Positions 1 to 5,487 of a stretch of 5,539 bases of DNA are shown here, one piece after another (positions within the stretch are counted from its first letter, which is position 1; every line of letters begins with the position of its first letter). The notes under the pieces were generated by a model. It was not told the origin of the DNA, ran no database searches, and saw only the letters and a list, made by a program, of their open reading frames with translations. The translations under genes and the position numbers were made by a program. Origin of the DNA: Bacillota bacterium (GTDB lineage: Bacteria; Bacillota; Clostridia; Oscillospirales; Ruminococcaceae); contig JAEXNS010000031.1 in the NCBI GenBank assembly GCA_023439605.1, forward strand, positions 1 through 5,539. Reading direction: 5' to 3'.

Positions 1-38
1 CAAAATCGCATTACATAAAAATATGTAATGCGATTTTG
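1..38 (-). terminator. Intrinsic terminator of the SPFH/zinc-ribbon/TPM operon
   Basis: Positions 1-17 and 22-38 are perfect inverted repeats (17 bp) around an AAAA loop at 18-21. The hairpin begins directly beside the TAA stop of the TPM gene (39-41). Read on the minus strand, the 3' arm ends in GATTTTG, which gives a short U-tract after the GC-containing part of the stem. The A/T arms are symmetric, so it could also work for a plus-strand transcript arriving from the left. The window starts at the hairpin edge, so any longer U-run beyond it cannot be seen. Confidence 0.8.
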
Positions 39-929
39 TTATCTATGCCTTCCTCCACCACCATGGGAACGTCCACTTGATGATCGGTGACTTGAACCGC
101 TAGACGAGCCGCCACCCCCGGAGGAGCTACTTTGTATTTTGGTTTTATTTACATATTCACGAATAAATCTATCGCTTTTTATAGAAAAGTTAACATCATT
201 TTCAGTAATATAATTCATTGATGATCGTTCATATTTTATCTTTTTGTAACTTAAAAACACCATAATTCCTATTATTGCCGATGCACAAAGTGAAATAAAG
301 AAGCTAGTTAAAAATCCAGCACCCCAGTTATAAACTTTTTTAAAAACTGGTTTGTCCACAGATGTTTGTACTATTCCGTATTCATCCATGTATTTATACA
401 TTCCAATATTACTATCATAAATACTATAATACTTAGGTACACCTTTATCATAATTTTTTCTTATAGATTTACATATGTTTTTTACAGCACCTAAATAATC
501 ATTTCTTTTTAGATAATCGCTCATATCAAAAAGCATCTGATCTATTCTATCGTTATCGGGTGCATTTGTAAAATAAAATTCCGCTTTTCCAAAAGTTGAT
601 ATGTAGTCATATTTTGTAGCATCATTTATTAAAACCAACAAACCATCTTGACCTTTTCCAGGAAATAATCTATCATAAAAATCATCGGCAAATTTTTGAA
701 CACTTAAATCTGTTGTTACATTTGTCTCATCACCTATTATAGAAAATACCAAGTTCATATCTATATATTCTTCTGTGTACTTTATTTCTTCTACTGCTTT
801 TGCATAATCACTCTCACTTAGCTTTGAAGACAAATCAAACATGTATTGAATCTCGCCTGCATGAACACTGAAAGGAATAGTGACAAAAAGGAATAGAACG
901 CATACGAAAATCATTTTAATTTTTTTCAT
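39..929 (-). CDS. TPM-domain membrane protein, YdjH-like
   Basis: This 296-residue protein has a signal peptide (residues 1-24, hydrophobic core then SVHA), an extracytoplasmic TPM domain (about 30-165, also called TLP18.3/Psb32/MOLO-1), one transmembrane segment (about 203-229), and a tail from 266 made almost only of Ser, Gly, Arg and His. The TPM assignment rests on the motif FPGKGQDGLLVLIND (residues 89-103), the following ISTFGKAEF-type strand, and the family's typical Ser/Gly-rich end. The start at 929 was chosen over the in-frame ATG at 989 because AGGAGGA at 941-947 sits 11 nt upstream and the signal peptide then begins with MKKIK. Its ATG overlaps the TGA of the upstream gene (ATGA, 926-929), so translation is probably coupled. 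It is the last gene of the operon. By domain and neighbours it corresponds to B. subtilis YdjH. The molecular function of the TPM domain is not settled; a role in membrane-stress response is inferred from the operon. Confidence 0.85.
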   Translation of the reverse strand: MKKIKMIFVCVLFLFVTIPFSVHAGEIQYMFDLSSKLSESDYAKAVEEIKYTEEYIDMNLVFSIIGDETNVTTDLSVQKFADDFYDRLFPGKGQDGLLVLINDATKYDYISTFGKAEFYFTNAPDNDRIDQMLFDMSDYLKRNDYLGAVKNICKSIRKNYDKGVPKYYSIYDSNIGMYKYMDEYGIVQTSVDKPVFKKVYNWGAGFLTSFFISLCASAIIGIMVFLSYKKIKYERSSMNYITENDVNFSIKSDRFIREYVNKTKIQSSSSGGGGSSSGSSHRSSSGRSHGGGGRHR

Positions 930-2005
930 GATATAAAATATCCTCCTATTGTCAAAATCAATGTTAATGCCAATGCAAATCCACCACAAAATGCCAGTAG
1001 TTTCTTAGTGGACAAAGGAGGTAAGCCTGCGGTCTTTCCTGTTTGACCATTTATTGCAAATTCATACATTTTACCATTATAATTGTATGTCATAAACCAA
1101 ACTGGCAATAAAGCATAGTTCCAGTTTGTATTCAATATATTGTTTTTAAAATTATTCATAGTAACTGAGCTATAGCCCGTAATAGACTGTCTAATTAAAT
1201 CCTCACAACCGTTATCAACTCTTTTTTTGATAATTGGAAAAACATCCGCCTTATTTACATCATATTTGTCAGCTAAAAATCCACTCAAATATGACATTGA
1301 AAAAGGTTTTATTTGCTCATAATCAAAAGGTTCTATAGCTTGCATCAGATTATCTTCTATTTTACTTGCACCGTCTGCCGGAACACCTTTAAAATTTAAA
1401 GTTGCCGCTCTATCTACTGCGTATTCTTTTGTTTCTGTATATCTATATGAACCACTAGACCAAGTTCTAATATTTTTTCCAATTGCATTTACACTAGCTG
1501 TAGCATTACAATCCGCCAGCCAAAAAGGAACATACAATCCAACCATTTTTTCAAGCTGTTGTTCAGATTTAAAATCAGTTGGTACAAATTTCTTTTTAGA
1601 GACCCATTTTTTAAATGTTTCCACAGCTTTAGCTTTTGTAACTGTAAAAGGAATTACTTTATTGGGCTTATAATCACCAGCCAGTCTTCCTGCCAATACT
1701 ACAGGACTATGGCAATAAATACAGAATGTTGCCGCTGTTGTATTTTCAGCCATTATTTCCGCACCACAACTAGAACAAGAATATAAATTTGTTGATTGAG
1801 CAAATTCATTTTGTTCTTGAACTACATTTTGGTTATTAGGTTCTATGTTTTCATTTAGGTTTGTATTTTCATTGTCTTCAAAAATTGTTTTTATTTCAGT
1901 ATCTGTAAAAAAACTCAAACAATAATCACAACCAAAGCCTTGTTTATCAGCTTTGTATGATAATGGTGCACTACAATTTGGACAATTATATTGTATAGCT
2001 TCCAA
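926..2005 (-). CDS. Zinc-ribbon protein with C-terminal membrane anchor, YdjG-like
   Basis: The protein has 359 residues. Two Cys4 zinc ribbons lie at the N-terminus: C8/C11/C26/C29 and C77/C80/C95/C98, separated by an acidic, Asn/Gln-rich linker (about 40-72). A conserved alpha/beta body follows (about 110-330), with the closing motif NWNYALLPVWFMTYNYNGK and then INGQTGK near 319-324. A single hydrophobic segment (about 336-358) ends the protein, so it is probably tail-anchored with the ribbons in the cytoplasm. The start is TTG (2003-2005), supported by GGAGG 7 nt upstream. Such proteins are often labelled TFIIB-type zinc ribbon or even phage replication proteins from the ribbons alone; nothing here suggests DNA replication. 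Between an SPFH gene and a TPM gene it matches B. subtilis YdjG, part of the membrane platform for PspA. Its stop overlaps the next start by 4 nt. Confidence 0.85.
   Translation of the reverse strand: MEAIQYNCPNCSAPLSYKADKQGFGCDYCLSFFTDTEIKTIFEDNENTNLNENIEPNNQNVVQEQNEFAQSTNLYSCSSCGAEIMAENTTAATFCIYCHSPVVLAGRLAGDYKPNKVIPFTVTKAKAVETFKKWVSKKKFVPTDFKSEQQLEKMVGLYVPFWLADCNATASVNAIGKNIRTWSSGSYRYTETKEYAVDRAATLNFKGVPADGASKIEDNLMQAIEPFDYEQIKPFSMSYLSGFLADKYDVNKADVFPIIKKRVDNGCEDLIRQSITGYSSVTMNNFKNNILNTNWNYALLPVWFMTYNYNGKMYEFAINGQTGKTAGLPPLSTKKLLAFCGGFALALTLILTIGGYFIS
941..947 (-). promoter_or_regulatory. Ribosome binding site fixing the TPM gene start
   Basis: The minus strand reads AGGAGGA here, 11 nt before the ATG at 927-929. 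It lies inside the 3' end of the upstream zinc-ribbon gene, as expected for a coupled pair, and argues against the longer reading from 989. Confidence 0.8.
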
Positions 2006-2012
2006 GAATATT

Positions 2013-2017
2013 CCTCC
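2013..2017 (-). promoter_or_regulatory. Ribosome binding site for a TTG start
   Basis: GGAGG on the minus strand, 7 nt before the TTG codon at 2003-2005. No ATG or GTG in frame is better placed, so this site decides the start of the zinc-ribbon gene. It lies 13 nt downstream of the edge of a repeat-element remnant (2031-2086). Confidence 0.8.
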
Positions 2018-2030
2018 GTTTTAATTTTTA

Positions 2031-2086
2031 GTTAATATTTAGCCATATGTTTAAGGAAAAGATTTTGCCGAAGGTCCAGAGCGACC
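2031..2086. mobile_element. Truncated copy 1 of the MITE-like repeat
   Basis: The left end reads GTTAATATTTAGCCA (2031-2045), matching 13 of 15 bases of the terminal repeat of copy 3. It continues with CATATG and then the core CCGAAGGTCCAGAGCGACC (2068-2086), which is shared with copy 2 apart from two transitions. Similarity stops near 2086: there is no recognisable right inverted repeat before the stop of the SPFH gene at 2150, and no convincing target duplication. It therefore looks like a decayed or deleted copy. It fills much of the 144-bp gap between the SPFH and zinc-ribbon genes. The rest of the gap (2087-2149) shows no clear promoter or terminator, which is consistent with one transcript. 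Confidence 0.7.
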
Positions 2087-2149
2087 AGACAATGTCATCA
2101 ACTTAGTATAAAGCAATTAAAGTTTTAATCGATTTTTTTCAAATATAAT

Positions 2150-3397
2150 CTACTGCTTAGGACTACCACAACTAGAACAAAATTTCCCTGTATTATCTTG
2201 ACCACATGAACATTTCCAACTTGAAGCTGCCTCTGGTTGAGGCTTACCACATTCTGAACAGAATTTGCCTGTATTTACAGCACCACATGCACACTTCCAT
2301 CCACTTGTCGGAACAGGTTTTGCCTTTCCGCATCCAGAACAGAAATTCCCTGTATTTCCACCTTGTCCACAACTACAAGTCCATGCATTTGCATTTTGTT
2401 GCTGTTGTTGCATTTGCATAGCGTTGTTTTGTGTAGCACCTTGCATAAAACCTGAAGCCACGTTCATACCCATACCCATTCCCATAAAAGCACTTCCAGC
2501 ACCGGCTGGATTTGAAGCTGCTGCATTTATTCCGGAAGCTATGGTTGATTGAACATAACCTTCTCTTACGTTTGGATTACTCATAATTGTACCTTGACTG
2601 TGCATTCTGAGTATTTTTTGACTTTCTTCATCATAATTTAAACTGCTTATACCAACTTTATCTATTGCCAAACCACGACTTTTCCATTCTTCGTCTAATA
2701 CGTCTGACATATATTTAGATAAACTTGATACTTGTGCCATCAAATTAACCAAGTTAATACCATCTACTGACATTTGTCCAATTGCAGTTTGCAAAGCACC
2801 TAAAAACTCATCTCTTAATTGTAAATTAAGTTCTTCTATATTTACATTTGCATTATTTTTTTGATAATTTTCATTGAAGAATAATATAGGATCCACTATT
2901 TTCAAACTATATCTTCCATGAGCTCTAACAAAGAGAACTGTCCCCAATCTTGTATCAAAAAAGCTTATAGGTTGAGGAGTTCCGAAAGTTAATCCTGTGA
3001 TTTCCTTTAAATTTATATAATATACCTTTTGATTTTGAGATGGTTGACCACCAAATTTAAATCGTTCAAAAGATTCCTTTACTGATTCTTTAAGTTGTCC
3101 GTTAAATACTGATGGTGCAGATGACAAATAAACCGTATAATAACCTTCTTCAGAAGAATAATCCACTATTTTACCACTTTCAACCAAAAGCATCATTTGA
3201 TTTGGATAAACGTGAATCACTGAACCATTTGAAATTACATTTTCATCTCTTTTTTTGTTAACGCCCTTTTTAGTGGAAACTTGTACACCTCTTAAAATAA
3301 CATCACTTGATTGTGCTTGAGCTGGCTCAATAACCTCAAGCCATTGATCTGCCAAATTTCCTGTAACTGAATTTATAGCTGCTTTAATTATACCCAT
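2150..3397 (-). CDS. ydjI: SPFH-domain protein with three C-terminal zinc ribbons, YdjI-like
   Basis: This 415-residue cytoplasmic protein has no signal peptide or membrane segment. Residues about 25-265 form the SPFH (stomatin/prohibitin/flotillin) region of the YdjI type, recognisable by VIHVYPNQMMLLVESGKIVD (60-79), the Gly-Arg-Tyr-Ser-Leu segment near 161, and the helical part ending in GLAIDKVGISSLNYDEESQK. A Gly/Met/Ala/Gln-rich linker (about 285-337) leads to three zinc ribbons of the form CxC-x8/9-CxxC: C341/C343/C353/C356, C369/C371/C380/C383 and C396/C398/C407/C410. GGAGG at 3408-3412 lies 10 nt before the ATG. It is the first gene of the operon, behind a strong promoter at 3655-3683. 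Its B. subtilis counterpart YdjI is needed to bring PspA to the membrane. Database names such as 'virion core protein' for this family are misleading. The protein is longer than the roughly 320-residue B. subtilis protein, apparently because of the extended tail. Confidence 0.88.
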   Translation of the reverse strand: MGIIKAAINSVTGNLADQWLEVIEPAQAQSSDVILRGVQVSTKKGVNKKRDENVISNGSVIHVYPNQMMLLVESGKIVDYSSEEGYYTVYLSSAPSVFNGQLKESVKESFERFKFGGQPSQNQKVYYINLKEITGLTFGTPQPISFFDTRLGTVLFVRAHGRYSLKIVDPILFFNENYQKNNANVNIEELNLQLRDEFLGALQTAIGQMSVDGINLVNLMAQVSSLSKYMSDVLDEEWKSRGLAIDKVGISSLNYDEESQKILRMHSQGTIMSNPNVREGYVQSTIASGINAAASNPAGAGSAFMGMGMGMNVASGFMQGATQNNAMQMQQQQQNANAWTCSCGQGGNTGNFCSGCGKAKPVPTSGWKCACGAVNTGKFCSECGKPQPEAASSWKCSCGQDNTGKFCSSCGSPKQ

Positions 3398-3453
3398 TTC
3401 TTCTATACCTCCATAATATATAAAATTTTATTTTTAATTTATTTTTTATTAAG

Positions 3454-3461
3454 ATATTTAT
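3454..3461. repeat. Left flanking direct repeat (target duplication) of element copy 2
   Basis: ATATTTAT lies immediately outside the left terminal repeat and is identical to 3587-3594 immediately outside the right one. This is what transposition with an 8-bp staggered cut would leave; the next base is A on both sides, so 9 bp is possible. The AT-rich context makes a chance match conceivable but not likely at exactly the two borders. Confidence 0.65.
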
Positions 3462-3586
3462 ATTACTATTTAGCCATATGTATAATGCAAAGATGTTTTA
3501 CCGAAGGTCTAGGGCGACCGGAAAGCCCAGTCGACTCCTCAGAGTCGAAACTCTTGCAAAATCGTAAACTTTGGCTGAATAGTAAC
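3462..3586. mobile_element. Complete MITE-like element, copy 2 (125 bp)
   Basis: The ends are inverted repeats: ATTACTATTTAGCCA (3462-3476) and TGGCTGAATAGTAAC (3572-3586), pairing at 13 of 15 positions in DNA and 14 of 15 in RNA because the outer pair becomes G-U. Inside are a perfect 7-bp hairpin TCGACTC-CTCA-GAGTCGA (3531-3548) and a GGTC/GACC stem (3506-3509 with 3516-3519) in the core shared by all copies. Exact 8-bp direct repeats flank it. There is no coding capacity, so if mobile it would depend on a transposase encoded elsewhere; I cannot name the family. It sits between the promoter at 3655-3683 and the SPFH gene, so it should be transcribed in that gene's leader and fold into a long hairpin. 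Confidence 0.78.
3531..3548. repeat. Perfect internal hairpin within element copy 2
   Basis: TCGACTC (3531-3537) and GAGTCGA (3542-3548) pair perfectly around a CTCA tetraloop. There is no U-tract after it on either strand, so it is not an intrinsic terminator. It lies in the right half of the element, which the truncated copy lacks. Confidence 0.7.
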
Positions 3587-3594
3587 ATATTTAT
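3587..3594. repeat. Right flanking direct repeat (target duplication) of element copy 2
   Basis: ATATTTAT, identical to 3454-3461 on the other side of the element. On the minus strand this sequence also supplies part of a possible -10 box (TATAAA, 3590-3595). Confidence 0.65.
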
Positions 3595-3618
3595 AAAATT
3601 AAAATCTACATAAAACAA
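3590..3618 (-). promoter_or_regulatory. Weaker candidate promoter at the element border
   Basis: Minus-strand TTGTTT (3613-3618) and TATAAA (3590-3595) are separated by exactly 17 bp. The -35 box is poor (3 of 6) and the region is very AT-rich, so this may be chance. If real, transcription would start inside the first bases of element copy 2. Confidence 0.3.
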
Positions 3619-3654
3619 GTATTTATGCGAATAAAAATTAATTTAATAAATATT

Positions 3655-3683
3655 ATTATACCATTGTATCATAATTTATGCAA
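3655..3683 (-). promoter_or_regulatory. Sigma-A-type promoter of the SPFH/zinc-ribbon/TPM operon
   Basis: On the minus strand the -10 box is a perfect TATAAT (3655-3660) preceded by TGG, giving an extended -10. A TTGCAT -35-like box (3678-3683) lies 17 bp further upstream. The expected start is near 3648, giving a leader of about 250 nt before the SPFH start codon that contains the whole repeat element. It lies just downstream of the dockerin gene's terminator, so it starts an independent transcription unit. No operator repeat is visible around it. Confidence 0.75.
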
Positions 3684-3697
3684 GATAATTTTAGCAT

Positions 3698-3731
3698 AAA
3701 AACAGGCATCCATTAACGGTAGCCTGTTTTT
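3698..3731 (-). terminator. Intrinsic terminator of the dockerin gene
   Basis: AAAAACAGGC (3698-3707) and GCCTGTTTTT (3722-3731) form a 10-bp stem around a 14-nt loop, with a possible CC/GG inner pair. On the minus strand the GC stem is followed by TTTTT. It begins 16 nt after the stop codon of the dockerin gene. The A-rich other arm makes it potentially bidirectional. Confidence 0.85.
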
Positions 3732-3747
3732 TAGTATTATAAAATTT

Positions 3748-4539
3748 TTATGAACCAGTCAAATAATCAACCAAAATTAACAAGTCACTTGTATCAACTT
3801 TTCCATCTTTGTTTAAGTCTGATTTAACTGTATATCTATTTTCCATACCTAATATTTGTTTTTTTAATTTAACCAAATCAAGCATTGATGCCAAGTTGTT
3901 TTCATCTATATCACATAAATCAAGATAATATTGACTAGATTCTTTTGCAATTAACTTATTGTCAATTGATTTATCCGACAAATAAATTATATGTCTCTGT
4001 CCAAACAAAAATAATATCATGTCTTCTGACATACCTGCTTTTTCAACTGCACTTTTTAATTGATCACCAAGTTCAGAGGCCATAATTCTAGCATATTCAT
4101 CTTCAACCTTTAAAGTATTACATATTTGCTTACCCATTAAATTGGGTAACATATACTTTATTCCGTCTATTTCAATCGAAGCTTCCTTAACATAAAATTC
4201 AAGTGGTTCACTTGAAGCAAACATACCCATAAGTAAACCTATTTCATCTATGTTTGATGATTTTGCAGATAAACTCGATAAATTCCATTCAAAATATTGT
4301 TCTCTAGAGCCTAAAACTACTGTTTTAGTTTTATCTAAAAATGACATTTTTCCATCTTTCGTTGTACAGAAAGTTCCAACTATTAAACTGTTGGTGTTTA
4401 TTTCCTCATCAATGATTACTGAAATTTTTAATACTCCATTTTTTATTTCATCCACATTCCCAAAATCCGCACTAACAGGGATAAATGTTGCAAATAAAAT
4501 AACCAAAACAGTCACTAAACTTATAAATTTCCTTTTCAT
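3748..4539 (-). CDS. Secreted protein with C-terminal dockerin module
   Basis: The protein has 263 residues: a signal peptide (1-24, ending PVSA), a beta-strand-rich region (about 30-128), a helical region (about 140-200), and a type I-like dockerin with two repeats. The second repeat is canonical, with D241, N243, D245, G246 and D252 in a 12-residue calcium loop followed by a helix. The first is degenerate but retains D210, D212, N214 and D221 at loop positions 1, 3, 5 and 12, followed by LVKLKKQILG. Dockerins bind cohesins on scaffoldins, so the protein may join a cellulosome-like complex or a cell-surface complex. No catalytic domain is recognised; the beta-rich part ends in a pattern seen in carbohydrate-binding sandwiches, but that is a guess. 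AGGAG 9 nt upstream supports the ATG at 4537-4539. It follows the sortase-anchored gene after a hairpin, and no clear promoter of its own is visible. Confidence 0.85.
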   Translation of the reverse strand: MKRKFISLVTVLVILFATFIPVSADFGNVDEIKNGVLKISVIIDEEINTNSLIVGTFCTTKDGKMSFLDKTKTVVLGSREQYFEWNLSSLSAKSSNIDEIGLLMGMFASSEPLEFYVKEASIEIDGIKYMLPNLMGKQICNTLKVEDEYARIMASELGDQLKSAVEKAGMSEDMILFLFGQRHIIYLSDKSIDNKLIAKESSQYYLDLCDIDENNLASMLDLVKLKKQILGMENRYTVKSDLNKDGKVDTSDLLILVDYLTGS

Positions 4540-4561
4540 AAAACTAATCTCCTTTTTAAAA

Positions 4562-4596
4562 AAATCTGATACTAATATAAAATTAGTATCAGATTT
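4562..4596 (-). terminator. Terminator or attenuator between the two surface-protein genes
   Basis: A perfect 15-bp inverted repeat (4562-4576 with 4582-4596) around a 5-nt loop. On the minus strand the stem is followed by a run of six T, counting three from the stem. It lies 14 nt after the stop of the sortase-anchored gene and only 8 nt before the AGGAG ribosome site (4549-4553) of the dockerin gene. It may end most transcripts and let a fraction read through. Confidence 0.75.
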
Positions 4597-4610
4597 AATG
4601 TATATCTTGC

Positions 4611-5459
4611 TTATTTTCTATCTTTTTTAAAAACAACTGCAACTCCAGCTGCTGCCATTAGACTAGCTATTGCAATAGCAATACCTTTTTCTCCTGTTGT
4701 AGGATTTGTACTTTTAGCCGCTGTAGTGGTTGTACCTGCAACTGCACCAGTAGTTGTTGTAGCTGCTGCTGTAGTAGTTGCTGCCGCTGTTGTTTCTGTA
4801 GCTGCTGCCGTTGTTGTAGGAGCTACCTCTGGATATCCATATGGCATTAATTCCATTTCTTGAGTTCCAGCAACATCTGAATAAATCTTTAAGTTTGTAA
4901 CTTTAATCTGGAAACCATTTGTTTTCATCTTAGCATTGGCAGCTTTACTTTGATCTTTTTCTTCTGGTTTACTTGCTGATTGATATGACCAATCTTGAAT
5001 AACTATACCTTCCTGTTGAGGTGTAAGCAACTTTGTATCTAATAAAAACTTTAATTCTACGTCTTGCGAAACTTCTTTATATCCAGAAGTCTCGGCATCC
5101 ATCATAGATAACTTCCATTCATATTCTCCAGCATTAGTCCATATTCCACCACCAACAAATGAAGTGGGGACTTTTGCAGTATTTGAGTATGTTATAGTCA
5201 TTTTTATATTTCTTATTTTAGAAACATTTTCCTGGCCCACTAAATCAGATGCATGTAATTGAGCTTTAAATGGCTTGTTGTCTTCAGTAGGTCCAAAAAC
5301 AAGCTCATTTTCATTTTTACTTATAATTTCAACAACTGAAGGGTTTCCATCTGCATAAGTTGCCTTATCAAAGTTTACTGCCCCTACAAAAACTGAGGTT
5401 AGTAAAGTTGCTGATAAACATAATGCACCTATAGCCGCAAATACTTTTTTAAATTTCAT
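4611..5459 (-). CDS. Cell-wall-anchored surface protein, NPTTG sortase-type signal
   Basis: This 282-residue protein has a signal peptide (about 1-27), a beta-rich extracellular domain (about 35-200), a linker of Thr and Ala (about 213-250), and a sortase-type end: NPTTG (252-256), a hydrophobic helix (about 258-277) and the basic tail KKDRK. The beta region, with GGGIWTNAGEYEW (103-115) and the closing strand FQIKVTNLKIYSD (183-195), resembles a galactose-binding or carbohydrate-binding sandwich in its pattern; I do not recognise a named family and see no catalytic motif. It does not look like a cohesin. The start at 5459 was chosen because GGAGG at 5468-5472 lies 8 nt upstream; in-frame ATGs at 5465 and 5474 are too close to that site or overlap it. 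The linker is coded by simple GCT/GTA-like triplet-rich DNA (4710-4823), which may vary in length between strains. Its promoter lies beyond the window. Confidence 0.82.
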   Translation of the reverse strand: MKFKKVFAAIGALCLSATLLTSVFVGAVNFDKATYADGNPSVVEIISKNENELVFGPTEDNKPFKAQLHASDLVGQENVSKIRNIKMTITYSNTAKVPTSFVGGGIWTNAGEYEWKLSMMDAETSGYKEVSQDVELKFLLDTKLLTPQQEGIVIQDWSYQSASKPEEKDQSKAANAKMKTNGFQIKVTNLKIYSDVAGTQEMELMPYGYPEVAPTTTAAATETTAAATTTAAATTTTGAVAGTTTTAAKSTNPTTGEKGIAIAIASLMAAAGVAVVFKKDRK

Positions 5460-5467
5460 AGCCATTA

Positions 5468-5472
5468 CCTCC
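5468..5472 (-). promoter_or_regulatory. Ribosome binding site fixing the surface-protein start
   Basis: Minus-strand GGAGG, 8 nt before the ATG at 5457-5459. The ATG at 5465 would have only 2 nt of spacing and the ATG at 5474 overlaps the site. It lies 15 nt from the edge of repeat copy 3. Confidence 0.8.
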
Positions 5473-5487
5473 ATTTTTTTTAATTTC

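Noticed and set aside
930..989. Longer N-terminus for the TPM protein from an ATG at 989
   Set aside because: It would add 20 residues before a normal signal peptide and overlap the upstream gene more deeply; AGGAGGA at 941-947 and the ATGA overlap fit the start at 929.
2087..2149. Right end of repeat copy 1 (TTAGTATAA-like sequence near 2103)
   Set aside because: Only about half the positions match the expected inverted end and no flanking direct repeat fits, so I cut the copy at 2086.
2087..2149. Separate promoter for the zinc-ribbon gene (TATACT or TTGAAA on the minus strand)
   Set aside because: The boxes are not paired at 16-18 bp with a reasonable partner; AT-rich chance matches are expected.
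2153..2386. CRISPR-like or DNA-level tandem repeat
   Set aside because: The periodicity comes from coding for three diverged zinc ribbons in frame; there are no identical repeats with unique spacers.
1559..2552. Open frames on the plus strand opposite the zinc-ribbon and SPFH genes
   Set aside because: They are antisense to well-supported genes, lack ribosome sites, and read as Cys/Phe/His-rich artefacts of the opposite strand's composition.
926..3397. Prophage remnant, as suggested by family names such as 'virion core protein' or 'phage replication protein'
   Set aside because: Those labels come from weak similarity. The genes form a recognised SPFH/zinc-ribbon/TPM set, and no phage structural, integrase or lysis gene is present.
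4562..4596. Inverted repeat as the ends of another mobile element
   Set aside because: It is a single short hairpin with a U-tract placed after a stop codon, shares no sequence with the repeat family, and fits a terminator.
4250..4630. Plus-strand open frame crossing the gap between the two surface-protein genes
   Set aside because: It is antisense to the dockerin gene, has no ribosome site, and runs through the terminator hairpin.
5460..5474. Longer N-terminus for the sortase-anchored protein from ATGs at 5465 or 5474
   Set aside because: One overlaps the GGAGG site and the other is only 2 nt from it; the ATG at 5459 has normal spacing and begins a typical signal peptide.
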